Source: Spirochaetota bacterium
GTDB lineage: Bacteria > Spirochaetota > UBA4802 > UBA5550
Assembly: GCA_016929135.1 (NCBI GenBank)
Contig: JAFGJK010000156.1
Span: 1-63,336 of the forward strand
DNA: 63,336 bases
Direction of reading: 5' to 3'
The notes beneath the pieces were generated by a model, which did not search any database, was not told the DNA's origin, and saw only the letters and a list, made by a program, of their open reading frames with translations. Each line of letters starts with the position of its first letter. Position 1 is the stretch's first letter. Position numbers and translations under genes: made by a program. Shown piece by piece: positions 44,438 through 52,403 of this stretch.

Positions 44438-45889
44438 ATGAACCGATACGCCATATCACACTGGCCGGATTCGGCCGAGCTCTTGGAACGGCTCTACCGT
44501 CTGGCCAACGAGCTTCCGATTCACCAGATCACCAGGGAGAAGATGCAGGAGTATCTCTCCTATTTCGACACCAAATGCGCGAAGTCCAAGGAGATGATCA
44601 CCCGCGCGCAGGAGGTGATCCCCGGAGGTGTCCAGCACAACCTGGCCTTCAATTATCCCTTCCCCCTGGCAATCAGCAGGGCCGACGGTGCCTACCTCTG
44701 GGACATCGACGGGAACCGCTACATCGACTTCCTCCAGGCCGGAGGGCCCACCCTTCTGGGGAGCAACTACAAACCGGTACAGGAGAAGGTGATCGAACTC
44801 ATCCGGGAGAGCGGTCCGGTCACGGGGCTGTTCCATGAGTACGAGCTGAAGCTCGCCGAACTCATCAGGAGCCACATGCCCTCGGTTGAGATGTTCAGGA
44901 TGCTCATGAGCGGCACCGAGGCCTGCATGGCGGCGGTGCGGGCAGCCAGGACCTTCACCGGAAAGAACTTCATCATCAAGATAGGGGGCGCCTATCACGG
45001 ATGGAGCGATCAGTTCGTCTTCGGAATGAGGGTTCCCGGACTCGGCCCACTGGACGCCCACGGCATACCCGCAGGCTGCTATCAGTTCACCCAGGAGGTA
45101 TTCCCCAACGACATCGACGCGCTCCAGAAGAGGATGGAGGAGAATGACAAGGAGGGGGGTACGGCGGCGGTTATCCTGGAGCCCCTGGGACCCGAGAGCG
45201 GCACCAGGCCGGTACTCAGGGATTACAACGCTCAGGTCCGTCAGCTCTGTGACCGATTCGGCGCGCTTCTCATCTTCGACGAGGTGGTGACCGGATTCCG
45301 AATGGGCCTCGGCGGCGCCCAGGGCTACTTTGACGTCAAGCCTGACCTCACCGTTTTCGGGAAATGCGTCGCCGGCGGCTATCCCGGTGCCGGCGGCGTC
45401 GGGGGCCGCAGGGATGTGATGGTCTGCTATGCCGCGGGAATCGGCGGCCCCATGGGGAAACGCGCCATGGTGGGGGGCACCCTCTCGGCGAATCCACTCT
45501 CCTGTGCCGCGGGCTACTTCGCCATAAAGGCCATCGAGGAGGCCGGCGCACACCTCAAGGCCGGCGCCGCCGGTGATCGTCTTGGCAAGGGGCTGCAGGA
45601 GATTTTCCAGCGCAGGAAGCTCCCCTTCGTGGCCTTCAACCACGGCTCCATCTGCCACATGGAGACCGGTGCGGCGATGCTCATGGACATCAAGAACCCC
45701 AACATCTTCAAGGAGGTGGGGGCCCGCAAGAAGGTAATGGAGGAGATGGGTGCCGCCATGACCTCCCAGGGGATCATCACCCTAGCAGGGAGCCGGCTCT
45801 ACACCAGCATGGCAGACACCGACGAGGTGATCGACGATGCGCTGGAGCGCTTCGACCGGATCTTCGGCGATATTGAGATTAAGGGGTAA
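44438..45889 (+). CDS. Class III aminotransferase, glutamate-1-semialdehyde aminomutase-like
   Basis: 483 residues, fold type I PLP class III. ISRADGAYLWDIDGNRYIDF is the usual start of the domain. MSGTEACMAAVRAAR, GAYHGWSDQ, IFDEVVTGFR (Asp for the PLP ring) and the PLP Lys in FGKCVAGGYPG are visible. Start ATG 44438 follows CAGGAG; ATG 44417 overlaps the aldolase stop and is possible. It probably acts on an amino-sugar, amino-alcohol or amino-aldehyde within the kinase-aldolase pathway; the combination is unusual and the substrate is unknown. Confidence 0.88.
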   Translation: MNRYAISHWPDSAELLERLYRLANELPIHQITREKMQEYLSYFDTKCAKSKEMITRAQEVIPGGVQHNLAFNYPFPLAISRADGAYLWDIDGNRYIDFLQAGGPTLLGSNYKPVQEKVIELIRESGPVTGLFHEYELKLAELIRSHMPSVEMFRMLMSGTEACMAAVRAARTFTGKNFIIKIGGAYHGWSDQFVFGMRVPGLGPLDAHGIPAGCYQFTQEVFPNDIDALQKRMEENDKEGGTAAVILEPLGPESGTRPVLRDYNAQVRQLCDRFGALLIFDEVVTGFRMGLGGAQGYFDVKPDLTVFGKCVAGGYPGAGGVGGRRDVMVCYAAGIGGPMGKRAMVGGTLSANPLSCAAGYFAIKAIEEAGAHLKAGAAGDRLGKGLQEIFQRRKLPFVAFNHGSICHMETGAAMLMDIKNPNIFKEVGARKKVMEEMGAAMTSQGIITLAGSRLYTSMADTDEVIDDALERFDRIFGDIEIKG

Positions 45890-45917
45890 CCTGTCCATTT
45901 TACAAAGGAGGCGGCGT

Positions 45918-47141
45918 ATGGACGCAAAGGCGGGCTACAGGGTTTACGGATATCGCTGGGTGGTGCTGGCGGTCTATTTTCTCATCACCGTGGTGATCCA
46001 GATGCAGTGGCTCTCCTTCGCACCCATCGCCAGGGAGGCCCGTGTTGCCTATGGCGTGACCGCATTTCAGATCGATCTTCTCTCCATGATTTACATGGGA
46101 GTCTTCCTCATCGTCTGCTTTCCCGCCTCCTACCTGATCGACAGATACGGAATACGCATCGGCGTCGGCATCGGCGCAATCCTCACCGGCATCTTCGGAC
46201 TGATCAAGGGGGTCGGCGGGTCCAGCTATGCCGTGGTGGTGGCCGCCCAGACCGGCCTCGCCGTTGCGCAGCCCTTCATCCTGAACTCGGTGACCAAGGT
46301 GGCGGTCCACTGGTTTCCCATCAACGAGCGCGCCACGGCCGTGGGCCTTGCGACCCTGGCGCAGTTCGTCGGGATCATTACCGTCATGATTGCGACGCCG
46401 TTCCTCATCGTGCGTTCCGGCGTCACCTACTCTCTGGGCTCCATGCTCATGATCTACGGGGCCATATCGGCGGCATCAGCCCTTCTGCTCCTGATCTTCA
46501 TGCGGGAGAGCCCGCCAACGCCCCCCGGAGACGAGGGGATCGTTGCGCGCATGGCCTCCAAGGATGCACTGCGTCACATCCTTGCGAACAGGGATATGCG
46601 TCTCGTGCTGCTCCTCTTTTTCATCGGCCTGGGAATGTTCAACGCCATCAGCACCTGTATCGACCAGATCTGCGAGGCGAAGGGGCTCTCGGTCCAACAG
46701 ACAGGGATGGTGGGGGGCATGATGCTCATCGCCGGCACGCTGGGGGGGATCCTGCTCCCTCCGCTCTCCGACAGGCTGCGCAAGCGTAAGCCTTTCATCC
46801 TGCTGGCGATGGTGATGATGACCCCCGGCCTTGCGGGTCTCACCTTCGCCGACAGCTACGGCCTGATGCTGGCATCCTCAGCGGTACTGGGTTTCTTTCT
46901 GCTGGGTGCCGCGGCGCCCGTGGGCTTCCAGTACAGCGCCGAGGTGAGCTATCCCGCGCCGGAGTCGCTGTCGCAGGGGATCATCCTCTTCGCCGGCCAG
47001 ATTTCGGGCATCCTCTTCATCGTTGGGATGAACGGCGCCGGGATGATACCATTCTTGATCGTGTTCCTGGCGCTGGCGGCGATGAACATTGTGCTGTCAT
47101 TCGCCCTCAATGAATCTCCGAGGATACTCAGCGCCGAATAG
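45918..47141 (+). CDS. MFS transporter
   Basis: 407 residues with about twelve membrane helices. The loop after helix 2 contains LIDRYGIRIGVG and the N-domain helix 4-5 region contains FPINERATAVGLA. It resembles oxalate/formate antiporter- or FLVCR-like members. It is the last gene of the kinase-aldolase-aminotransferase operon and probably brings in the substrate. AAAGGAGG precedes ATG 45918. There is no obvious terminator after it. Confidence 0.88.
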   Translation: MDAKAGYRVYGYRWVVLAVYFLITVVIQMQWLSFAPIAREARVAYGVTAFQIDLLSMIYMGVFLIVCFPASYLIDRYGIRIGVGIGAILTGIFGLIKGVGGSSYAVVVAAQTGLAVAQPFILNSVTKVAVHWFPINERATAVGLATLAQFVGIITVMIATPFLIVRSGVTYSLGSMLMIYGAISAASALLLLIFMRESPPTPPGDEGIVARMASKDALRHILANRDMRLVLLLFFIGLGMFNAISTCIDQICEAKGLSVQQTGMVGGMMLIAGTLGGILLPPLSDRLRKRKPFILLAMVMMTPGLAGLTFADSYGLMLASSAVLGFFLLGAAAPVGFQYSAEVSYPAPESLSQGIILFAGQISGILFIVGMNGAGMIPFLIVFLALAAMNIVLSFALNESPRILSAE

Positions 47142-47305
47142 TCCTGACCGGCTGGTTCGGTATCCCGAAAGGTCTGTGGCACTCCCGCCGGATCGCATCA
47201 GCCCCCCTGCAGGCATGAGCACCCGTTTCCGGTCACCTGAATCAGGTCTCTCTATCGCGGGCTGCGTTCCTCAGCCGGCAGGATTAAACACCTGCGTTTT
47301 TTTGT

Positions 47306-47346
47306 TTGACAAAAAATTCGGAGTAAGTTAATGGTCGCTCATTAAC
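47306..47346 (+). promoter_or_regulatory. Promoter of the enoyl-CoA hydratase gene with operator-like inverted repeat
   Basis: TTGACA (47306-47311) and TAATGG (47329-47334), spacer 17. A perfect inverted repeat GTTAATG-GTCGCT-CATTAAC (47327-47346) covers the -10 and start point. It fits a TetR-type operator. The broken TetR gene at 50.2-50.8 kb is the closest regulator of that family. Confidence 0.6.
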
Positions 47347-47392
47347 CGCCTGGTTTACCACACAATTACTACCATCGACACGGAAGGAACCG

Positions 47393-48166
47393 ATGAAGGA
47401 ATATCGACACATCAAGCGAACGGCCGAGGATGGAATCGTCACCATCCTTCTCAACCGGCCGGAGGTTATGAACGCCCTGAACAGGGGGATGGTGATGGAG
47501 ATTCACGATGCCCTGCACGTTATCGCCACCTCGGATGAACTCAGGGTCCTGATCATCTCCGGCTCAGGCCCGCACTTTGCCGCAGGGGCAGATATCACGG
47601 CCATGGCCGATCAGACGCCGGCGGAGGCCAGGAGGTTCAGTTTCAATCCCACCTTCAGCCTTCTGGAGGACCTGCCGCTTCCGACCATCGCTGCCATCTC
47701 AGGTTACACCCTGGGTGGCGGGCTCGAACTGGCCCTCACCTGCGACATCAGGATCTGCTCCGAGGACGTCAGGCTGGGGTTCCCGGAGATAAAGCTGGGC
47801 ATCTTCCCCGGCGCCGGAGGAACGCAGAGACTGGCGAAGCTCATCGGCCCTGCCAGGGCCAAGGAGATGATCTTCACCGGGGACCATGTGGACGCCAAAA
47901 CCGCCCTGGAGTACGGCCTGTGCAACCGGGTTGTGGCAGGGGACCCCCGCATCGAGGCCGTGAAGATCGCCGGGACGCTGCGCCAAAGGCCCCCCCTGGC
48001 GCTGCGGCAGGCAAAGAGGACAATCAACTTCGGCATCGGCAGGGATATCGGCAGCGGCATACAATTCGAAGAGGAGACCTAGGCCGGTATGTTTTCTACC
48101 GGGGACCAGAAGGAGGGGATGCGCGCTTTCATGGAAAAACGGAAGCCGGAATTCAGGGGAAGGTGA
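47393..48166 (+). pseudogene. Enoyl-CoA hydratase with an in-frame amber codon
   Basis: The crotonase fold is intact: ILLNRPEVMNALN, oxyanion-hole segments FAAGADITAM and ISGYTLGGGLELAL, and the catalytic Glu region PEIKLGIFPGAGGTQRL. Translation stops at TAG 48080-48082 after residue 229. The frame continues AGMFSTGDQKEGMRAF and KRKPEFRGR to a TGA at 48164-48166, exactly the normal C-terminus, giving 257 residues if the TAG were sense; hydratases usually have an aromatic residue there. The truncated protein lacks the last helix that covers the active site of a neighbouring subunit. It could be a recent mutation, a sequencing error or rare read-through. It would hydrate crotonyl-CoA made by the dehydratase downstream. 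Confidence 0.75.
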
Positions 48167-48485
48167 GGGGATCATGGCGGGAGAACCGGACAGCATGTCA
48201 AACGCCCAGTACAGCGCGGACATGCGGCCACACGGGAAGACCGGGGAATCGCCTTCTACTACGGGAAGTCCCTATCCTCCCGATTCTAACCGGGATCGTA
48301 GTTCAAGGGATTCTTCTGGATGGTCCATGCCATCACTGCCGGAGAAGGGTCGATGACGGAGTCCTCCGGGGATACCTGTACCGGAGCACCTGAATGATAG
48401 CGTGAAAAAAATATCCGCATCAAGGCATCCATGGTATACTGAAAGGGAGGGGATCGCACTACAATATGAAGGAAGGAGGGGCAAG
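48167..48485. other. 319-base interval without a recognised gene
   Basis: A 60-codon frame at 48174-48356 follows a GGTGAGGGG and reads MAGEPDSMSNAQYS at its start, but the rest is Ser/Pro/Gly-rich and matches nothing recognised. Another frame gives REDRGIAFYYGKSL and then stops. It may be a decayed gene. TATACT at 48435-48440 could be a -10 for the dehydratase, without a clear -35. Confidence 0.4.
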
Positions 48486-49952
48486 ATGAAGACTTCTCAG
48501 GAATACATTGAGAGCCTCAGGCGGCTCAACCTGGTGGTGTACATGTTCGGGAAGAGGGTCGAAAGCGTGGTGGAGGATCCCATCGTCAGACCGTCGCTGA
48601 ACGCGGTGGCCATGACCTATTCCCTGGCGAAAAATCCGAAGTATGAGGATATCATGACCGCCACCTCTCACCTCACGGGTAAAAAGATCAACCGCTTCAC
48701 CCACATCCACCGGAGCGTGGATGACCTTGTCAAGAAGAGCAAGATGGGTAGGCTCCTGGGGTCCCTCACCGGCTGCTGCTTCCAGCGCTGCGTCGGCATG
48801 GACGCCCTGAACGCACTCTCCATGACCACCTACGACATCGACGCGAAGCACGGAACGCGGTACAACGGGCGCTTCCTCGACTACCTGCGCTACGTGCAGG
48901 AGGAGGACCTGGTGTGCGACGGGGCGATGACCGATCCCAAGGGGGACCGGTCGCTTCCCCCTCACCGCCAGCAGGACCCCGACCTGTTCCTGCACGTGGT
49001 GGAGGAGAGAAAAGACGGAATCGTGGTGCGGGGGGCCAAGGCGCACCAGACCGGGGCGGTAAACTCCCACGAGGTGATCGTGATGCCCACCATCTCCATG
49101 AGGGAGGAGGACAGGGATTACGCCGTCGCCTTCGCGGTACCCAGCGACACCAGAGGAATCACCTACATCATGGGCCGCCAGTCCTGCGACACCAGGAAGC
49201 TCGAGCCGGGCAGAATCGACCGCGGCAATTCTGCCTTCGGCGGTCACGAGGCGCTCATCGTCTTCGACGATGTGTTCGTCCCATGGGATAGGGTCTTCAT
49301 GTACAAAGAGTACGATTTCTCGGGACAGCTTGTGGAGCAGTTCGCGTCGTACCACCGCCAGAGCTACGCATGCAAGGTCGGTGTAGGGGATGTGCTGATC
49401 GGCGCGGTCCAGACCGCGGCGGAGTACAACGGCGCGCAGAAGGCCTCCCACGTGAAGGACAAGATAATCGAGATGAACCAGCTCAATGAGACCCTCTACT
49501 GCGGATGCATCGCCTGCGCCGCCGAGGGGCGCTGCGAGCCCTCGGGGACCTACTACGTGGACACGCTGCTTGCCAATGTCCACAAGCAGAACGTCACCCG
49601 ATTCCCCTACGAGATCGCCAGGCTGGCCCAGGACATCGCCGGCGGCCTCATGGTCACCTGTCCCTCGGAGGAGGATCTGAAATCTCCGGAGGTGGGGGAC
49701 TGGGTGAAAAAATACTTCCGGGCCGCCAATGGAGTCCCAACGGAGCACCGGATCCGCATCCTCAGACTCATCGAAAACCTCACCATGGGGAGCGCCGCAG
49801 TGGGATACCTCACGGAGTCGATGCATGGCGCCGGGTCGCCTCAGGCACAGCGGATCATGATCTCGCGGCTGGTGGACATGAAGGAGAAGCAGAGGATCGC
49901 AAAGGGGCTCGCGGGGATCACCGCCGAGAGGGACACTGTGCCGGGAAAATGA
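48486..49952 (+). CDS. 4-hydroxybutyryl-CoA dehydratase/vinylacetyl-CoA isomerase-like flavoprotein
   Basis: 488 residues, the size of the clostridial enzyme. Candidate 4Fe-4S ligands are Cys98 and Cys102 in GCCFQRC, and His290 and Cys296 in HRQSYAC, the same pattern as Cys99, Cys103, His292 and Cys299 of the Clostridium aminobutyricum enzyme but with His and Cys one residue closer. The FAD-binding middle part contains AKAHQTGAVNSHE; the C-terminus has AGGLMVTCPSE and MHGAGSPQAQ. It dehydrates 4-hydroxybutyryl-CoA to crotonyl-CoA, an oxygen-sensitive step; 4-hydroxyphenylacetate hydroxylase-like proteins are the alternative. GGAGGGG precedes ATG 48486. The hydratase upstream would take the product. 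Confidence 0.85.
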   Translation: MKTSQEYIESLRRLNLVVYMFGKRVESVVEDPIVRPSLNAVAMTYSLAKNPKYEDIMTATSHLTGKKINRFTHIHRSVDDLVKKSKMGRLLGSLTGCCFQRCVGMDALNALSMTTYDIDAKHGTRYNGRFLDYLRYVQEEDLVCDGAMTDPKGDRSLPPHRQQDPDLFLHVVEERKDGIVVRGAKAHQTGAVNSHEVIVMPTISMREEDRDYAVAFAVPSDTRGITYIMGRQSCDTRKLEPGRIDRGNSAFGGHEALIVFDDVFVPWDRVFMYKEYDFSGQLVEQFASYHRQSYACKVGVGDVLIGAVQTAAEYNGAQKASHVKDKIIEMNQLNETLYCGCIACAAEGRCEPSGTYYVDTLLANVHKQNVTRFPYEIARLAQDIAGGLMVTCPSEEDLKSPEVGDWVKKYFRAANGVPTEHRIRILRLIENLTMGSAAVGYLTESMHGAGSPQAQRIMISRLVDMKEKQRIAKGLAGITAERDTVPGK

Positions 49953-50004
49953 TCCCGGCTGCGATATCGCACCCCGACGGGGGAGACATCGTCATCTGTA
50001 CGCA

Positions 50005-50182
50005 ATGGTGGACAATAGGCCACACAAGACATCAATGGCGGTCGTGTTTCAGATCCAGACGGGAAAGCTGGGGAAAAGGGCCCGCGTGGCATTTAAAAAA
50101 GGACAGCAGGTGCACCGACATCTCCATGAAGGAGATGAACGACATGGTGCGGTCACTGGGTTCCTACCGTATCGGGGAGGGG
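50005..50182 (+). pseudogene. N-terminal remnant of an AMP-forming acyl-CoA synthetase
   Basis: VVFQIQTGKLGKRARVAFKKG aligns with residues 10-30 of the intact synthetase at 15911 (LFQEQAKKYG, CVSFKMNG). After a one-base frameshift near 50112 the sequence continues TDISMKEMNDMVRSLGSYRIGEG, matching RDISWSEMNDMVHRVGWFLLGAG. Similarity then stops abruptly near 50182, where the tail of the TetR gene on the other strand begins. About 60 residues survive. It complements the synthetase tail fragment at 15453-15747, and both may come from one disrupted ancestor. Confidence 0.7.
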
Positions 50183-50189
50183 ACGCCTC

Positions 50190-50776
50190 GTCCCCCTTTG
50201 CGTTCTTGGAGGAGAGCCCTCTGAAGGTGAAGTCGAATATGTAGTCGATGATCTCACTGACGCCCAACCGCTTGTCAGGGGAAAACCAGAGCCTGGTCCT
50301 CACAATCATCGAGGCGATGCAGTTCACCGCCATCTTCTCGTCAATCTCCCTGAACACCCCGGTCCTCACCCCCCTCCTGTGATCGTCGCGCATATGCGGT
50401 TGTATTCGTCACGCAGCGCCACCACCGCTTTCCCGTTCCTCGCCGACAGGCTCTTCAGCTCAGCGTCGAACAGCAGCTTCGAGCTTCTCAGCTCGCCCAG
50501 AGTGAGCTGTACGTGTTTCTCGATGAGGGCCTTCAGCTGAATCTCCGGATCACCGTCATCGTCGTTCTCAAGATGCCGTATGGGCTCCACGATGCTGTTC
50601 ATCTCGTCGATAAGTATCTCAAAGAGTATCTTCTCCTTGGCGGGGAAGAAGTTGTAGATATTGGCCGGACGGAAAACGCACGCCTCCGCGATATCCTTCC
50701 TGCTCGTCTGCGCATATCCCTTCTCCCAGAAGAGGCCCCGGGAATTCTCCATAATTATCTCTTTCTGCTTTTTCAT
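50190..50776 (-). pseudogene. Frameshifted TetR family regulator
   Basis: The N-terminal half from ATG 50776 has a good TetR helix-turn-helix: GLFWEKGYAQTSRKDIAEAC and FRPANIYNFFPAKEKILFEI. Translation stops at 50366 after ICATITGGG. The rest of the domain (VRTGVFREIDEKMAVNCIA ... DYIFDFTFRGL) is present in another frame. The shift falls on a G6 run (coding strand; 50369-50374); one more G would join the halves. The natural C-terminus seems to be lost at the junction with the synthetase remnant. The inverted repeat at 47327-47346 is a candidate target of the intact form. Confidence 0.75.
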
Positions 50777-51033
50777 CGATCCCTTCTCTCTCCCTGCCCC
50801 CTTCACGGTTCAATCCCCGCAACGGAATCGCACCACCGATGATACTAAAGAGGACCGCCCGCTTCTGTCCATGTTAAGACAATTTATCACCGAGGGCCAT
50901 GTCGGCTGGCTCATTCACTCCACCCGGCCGTTCGTGGAGGAGAAATTATTATCTCCAATCCTGTGAAATATTGTTTGCCATACTGCATCTGTTGCCCCAT
51001 ATTTATCAGATACTGATATCGGAGGGCCCTTCC

Positions 51034-52308
51034 ATGAAAATAACCCTGCACAGCAGTAGCGGCCGTACCTGGATGACTCTGGGGGCGATCCTCCTGATCG
51101 CAGGAACCCTCAACTCCCCCGGCTCGGCGCAGCAGCTGTCCGACAGCTTCTCAGTATCCGCCCCGCCGAAAAACCTCGGCGCCCCGGTGAACAGCGAAAG
51201 GAACGAATTCGCCCCCGCGGTGAGCCGCGACGGAAGCTACTTGGTATTCAACTCCAACAGGGGCGGTAGGTACCAGGATCTCTTTATAAGCTACCGCACT
51301 GACGGGAAATGGACCGATCCCGCCCCCCTGACCGCGGTGAATTCGCCGTACAACGACGAGACCCCCTTTCTGTCCGCCGACGGAACCATCCTGCTCTTCT
51401 CCTCCGACAGGGACGGGAGCATGGAGATGCCCAAGGACGCTCAGGGGAGGATCCGCGTCTCCTACGATCTCTACTGGTCAAAGAAAACCGACGATGGGTT
51501 TGCCGCGCCGGAACGGCTTCCCGGGGGTGTAAACTCGGTGTATCACGAGAAGACCCCGAGCCTCAGCTTCGACGGGAAGACCCTTTATTTGTCGCGATGG
51601 AGTTTCGGGAACATGAGCGACTCGAAGCTCATGAAGGCCCACTACCGCGGCGGCGTATTCGCCGATCCCGAATACCTCCCGGAGCCCTTCAATACCGGCA
51701 GCCAGGATTTCGCGCTGATACCGGCTGAAGACCTCAAGGGTTTCTTCTTCTCGTCGAACAGACCCGGCGGATTGGGCAACTGGGACCTCTATTTCATCCC
51801 CTTCAGTGACGACAAATTCGGTACGCCCGTGAACCTTGGCGACAAGGTCAACAGCGAGGAGAGTGAGATCTATCTCACCAGGGCCGACCAGCGTTTCTAC
51901 ATCTGTTCCAGCAGGAAGGGGGGCGCCGGACTGTTCGACATCTATGAGTCATTCGTGTTCAAAAAGGGGTCGGGGTTCGAAACACGGGCCATTCACTTCG
52001 ATTACAACGAGCACGTCATCAAAAGCGAATCCTATCCCTATCTCGACGCCCTATCGCGATTCATCGGTGAGAACGAGAACCTGCGGCTTGAGATCATCGG
52101 CCACACGGACCTTCACGGCAGTGATGACTACAACAACAAGCTGAGCCTGAAGCGGGCCGAGGCGGTGAAGGATTATCTCCGTGGGAAGGGGATCAGAGCA
52201 GACCGATTTTCCATCCTCGGGGCCGGCAAGAGCCGGCCTGCAGTGAACAGAACCGGGAAGGGATACGATGAGCTGAACCGCAGGACCGAGTTCAGGATCA
52301 TTGAATGA
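51034..52308 (+). CDS. OmpA-family protein with PD40 beta-propeller repeats
   Basis: 424 residues with a signal peptide (residues 1-33, cleavage near GSAQQ). Repeats of the WD40-like PD40 type follow: APAVSRDGSYLVFNSNRGG, TPFLSADGTILLFSSDRDG, TPSLSFDGKTLYLSRW, FFFSSNRPGGLGNWDLY and FYICSSRKGGAGLFDIY. The C-terminal 110 residues are an OmpA peptidoglycan-binding domain (LEIIGHTDLHGSDDYNNKLSLKRAEAV, NRRTEFRI). It anchors the outer membrane to the cell wall, with the propeller probably binding partners. GGAGGG precedes ATG 51034. Confidence 0.9.
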   Translation: MKITLHSSSGRTWMTLGAILLIAGTLNSPGSAQQLSDSFSVSAPPKNLGAPVNSERNEFAPAVSRDGSYLVFNSNRGGRYQDLFISYRTDGKWTDPAPLTAVNSPYNDETPFLSADGTILLFSSDRDGSMEMPKDAQGRIRVSYDLYWSKKTDDGFAAPERLPGGVNSVYHEKTPSLSFDGKTLYLSRWSFGNMSDSKLMKAHYRGGVFADPEYLPEPFNTGSQDFALIPAEDLKGFFFSSNRPGGLGNWDLYFIPFSDDKFGTPVNLGDKVNSEESEIYLTRADQRFYICSSRKGGAGLFDIYESFVFKKGSGFETRAIHFDYNEHVIKSESYPYLDALSRFIGENENLRLEIIGHTDLHGSDDYNNKLSLKRAEAVKDYLRGKGIRADRFSILGAGKSRPAVNRTGKGYDELNRRTEFRIIE

Positions 52309-52403
52309 TACTCCGGATTTTAACAAAAAAACATATTCATCGCCGTACATATTCTTGACAGCCTCCGCCGGGCGATGAATGAACGACGAAGGGGTTGTAA
52401 TCG

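Noticed and set aside
44456..45658. 400-codon open frame on the minus strand opposite the class III aminotransferase
   Set aside because: It lies entirely inside a gene with clear family motifs, has no ribosome site and its composition is that of an antisense shadow in GC-rich DNA.
48080..48082. Pyrrolysine read-through at the hydratase amber codon
   Set aside because: No pyrrolysine genes are in the window, no stimulatory structure is evident, and the position normally holds an aromatic residue. Mutation or base-call error is simpler.
48174..48356. 60-codon open frame after the hydratase
   Set aside because: It has a fair ribosome site, but the sequence is low-complexity (Ser, Pro, Gly, Arg) and resembles nothing known; kept as an unassigned interval.
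48459..49826. 455-codon minus-strand frame opposite the 4-hydroxybutyryl-CoA dehydratase
   Set aside because: Antisense shadow; His/Val/Gly-rich composition and no recognisable fold.
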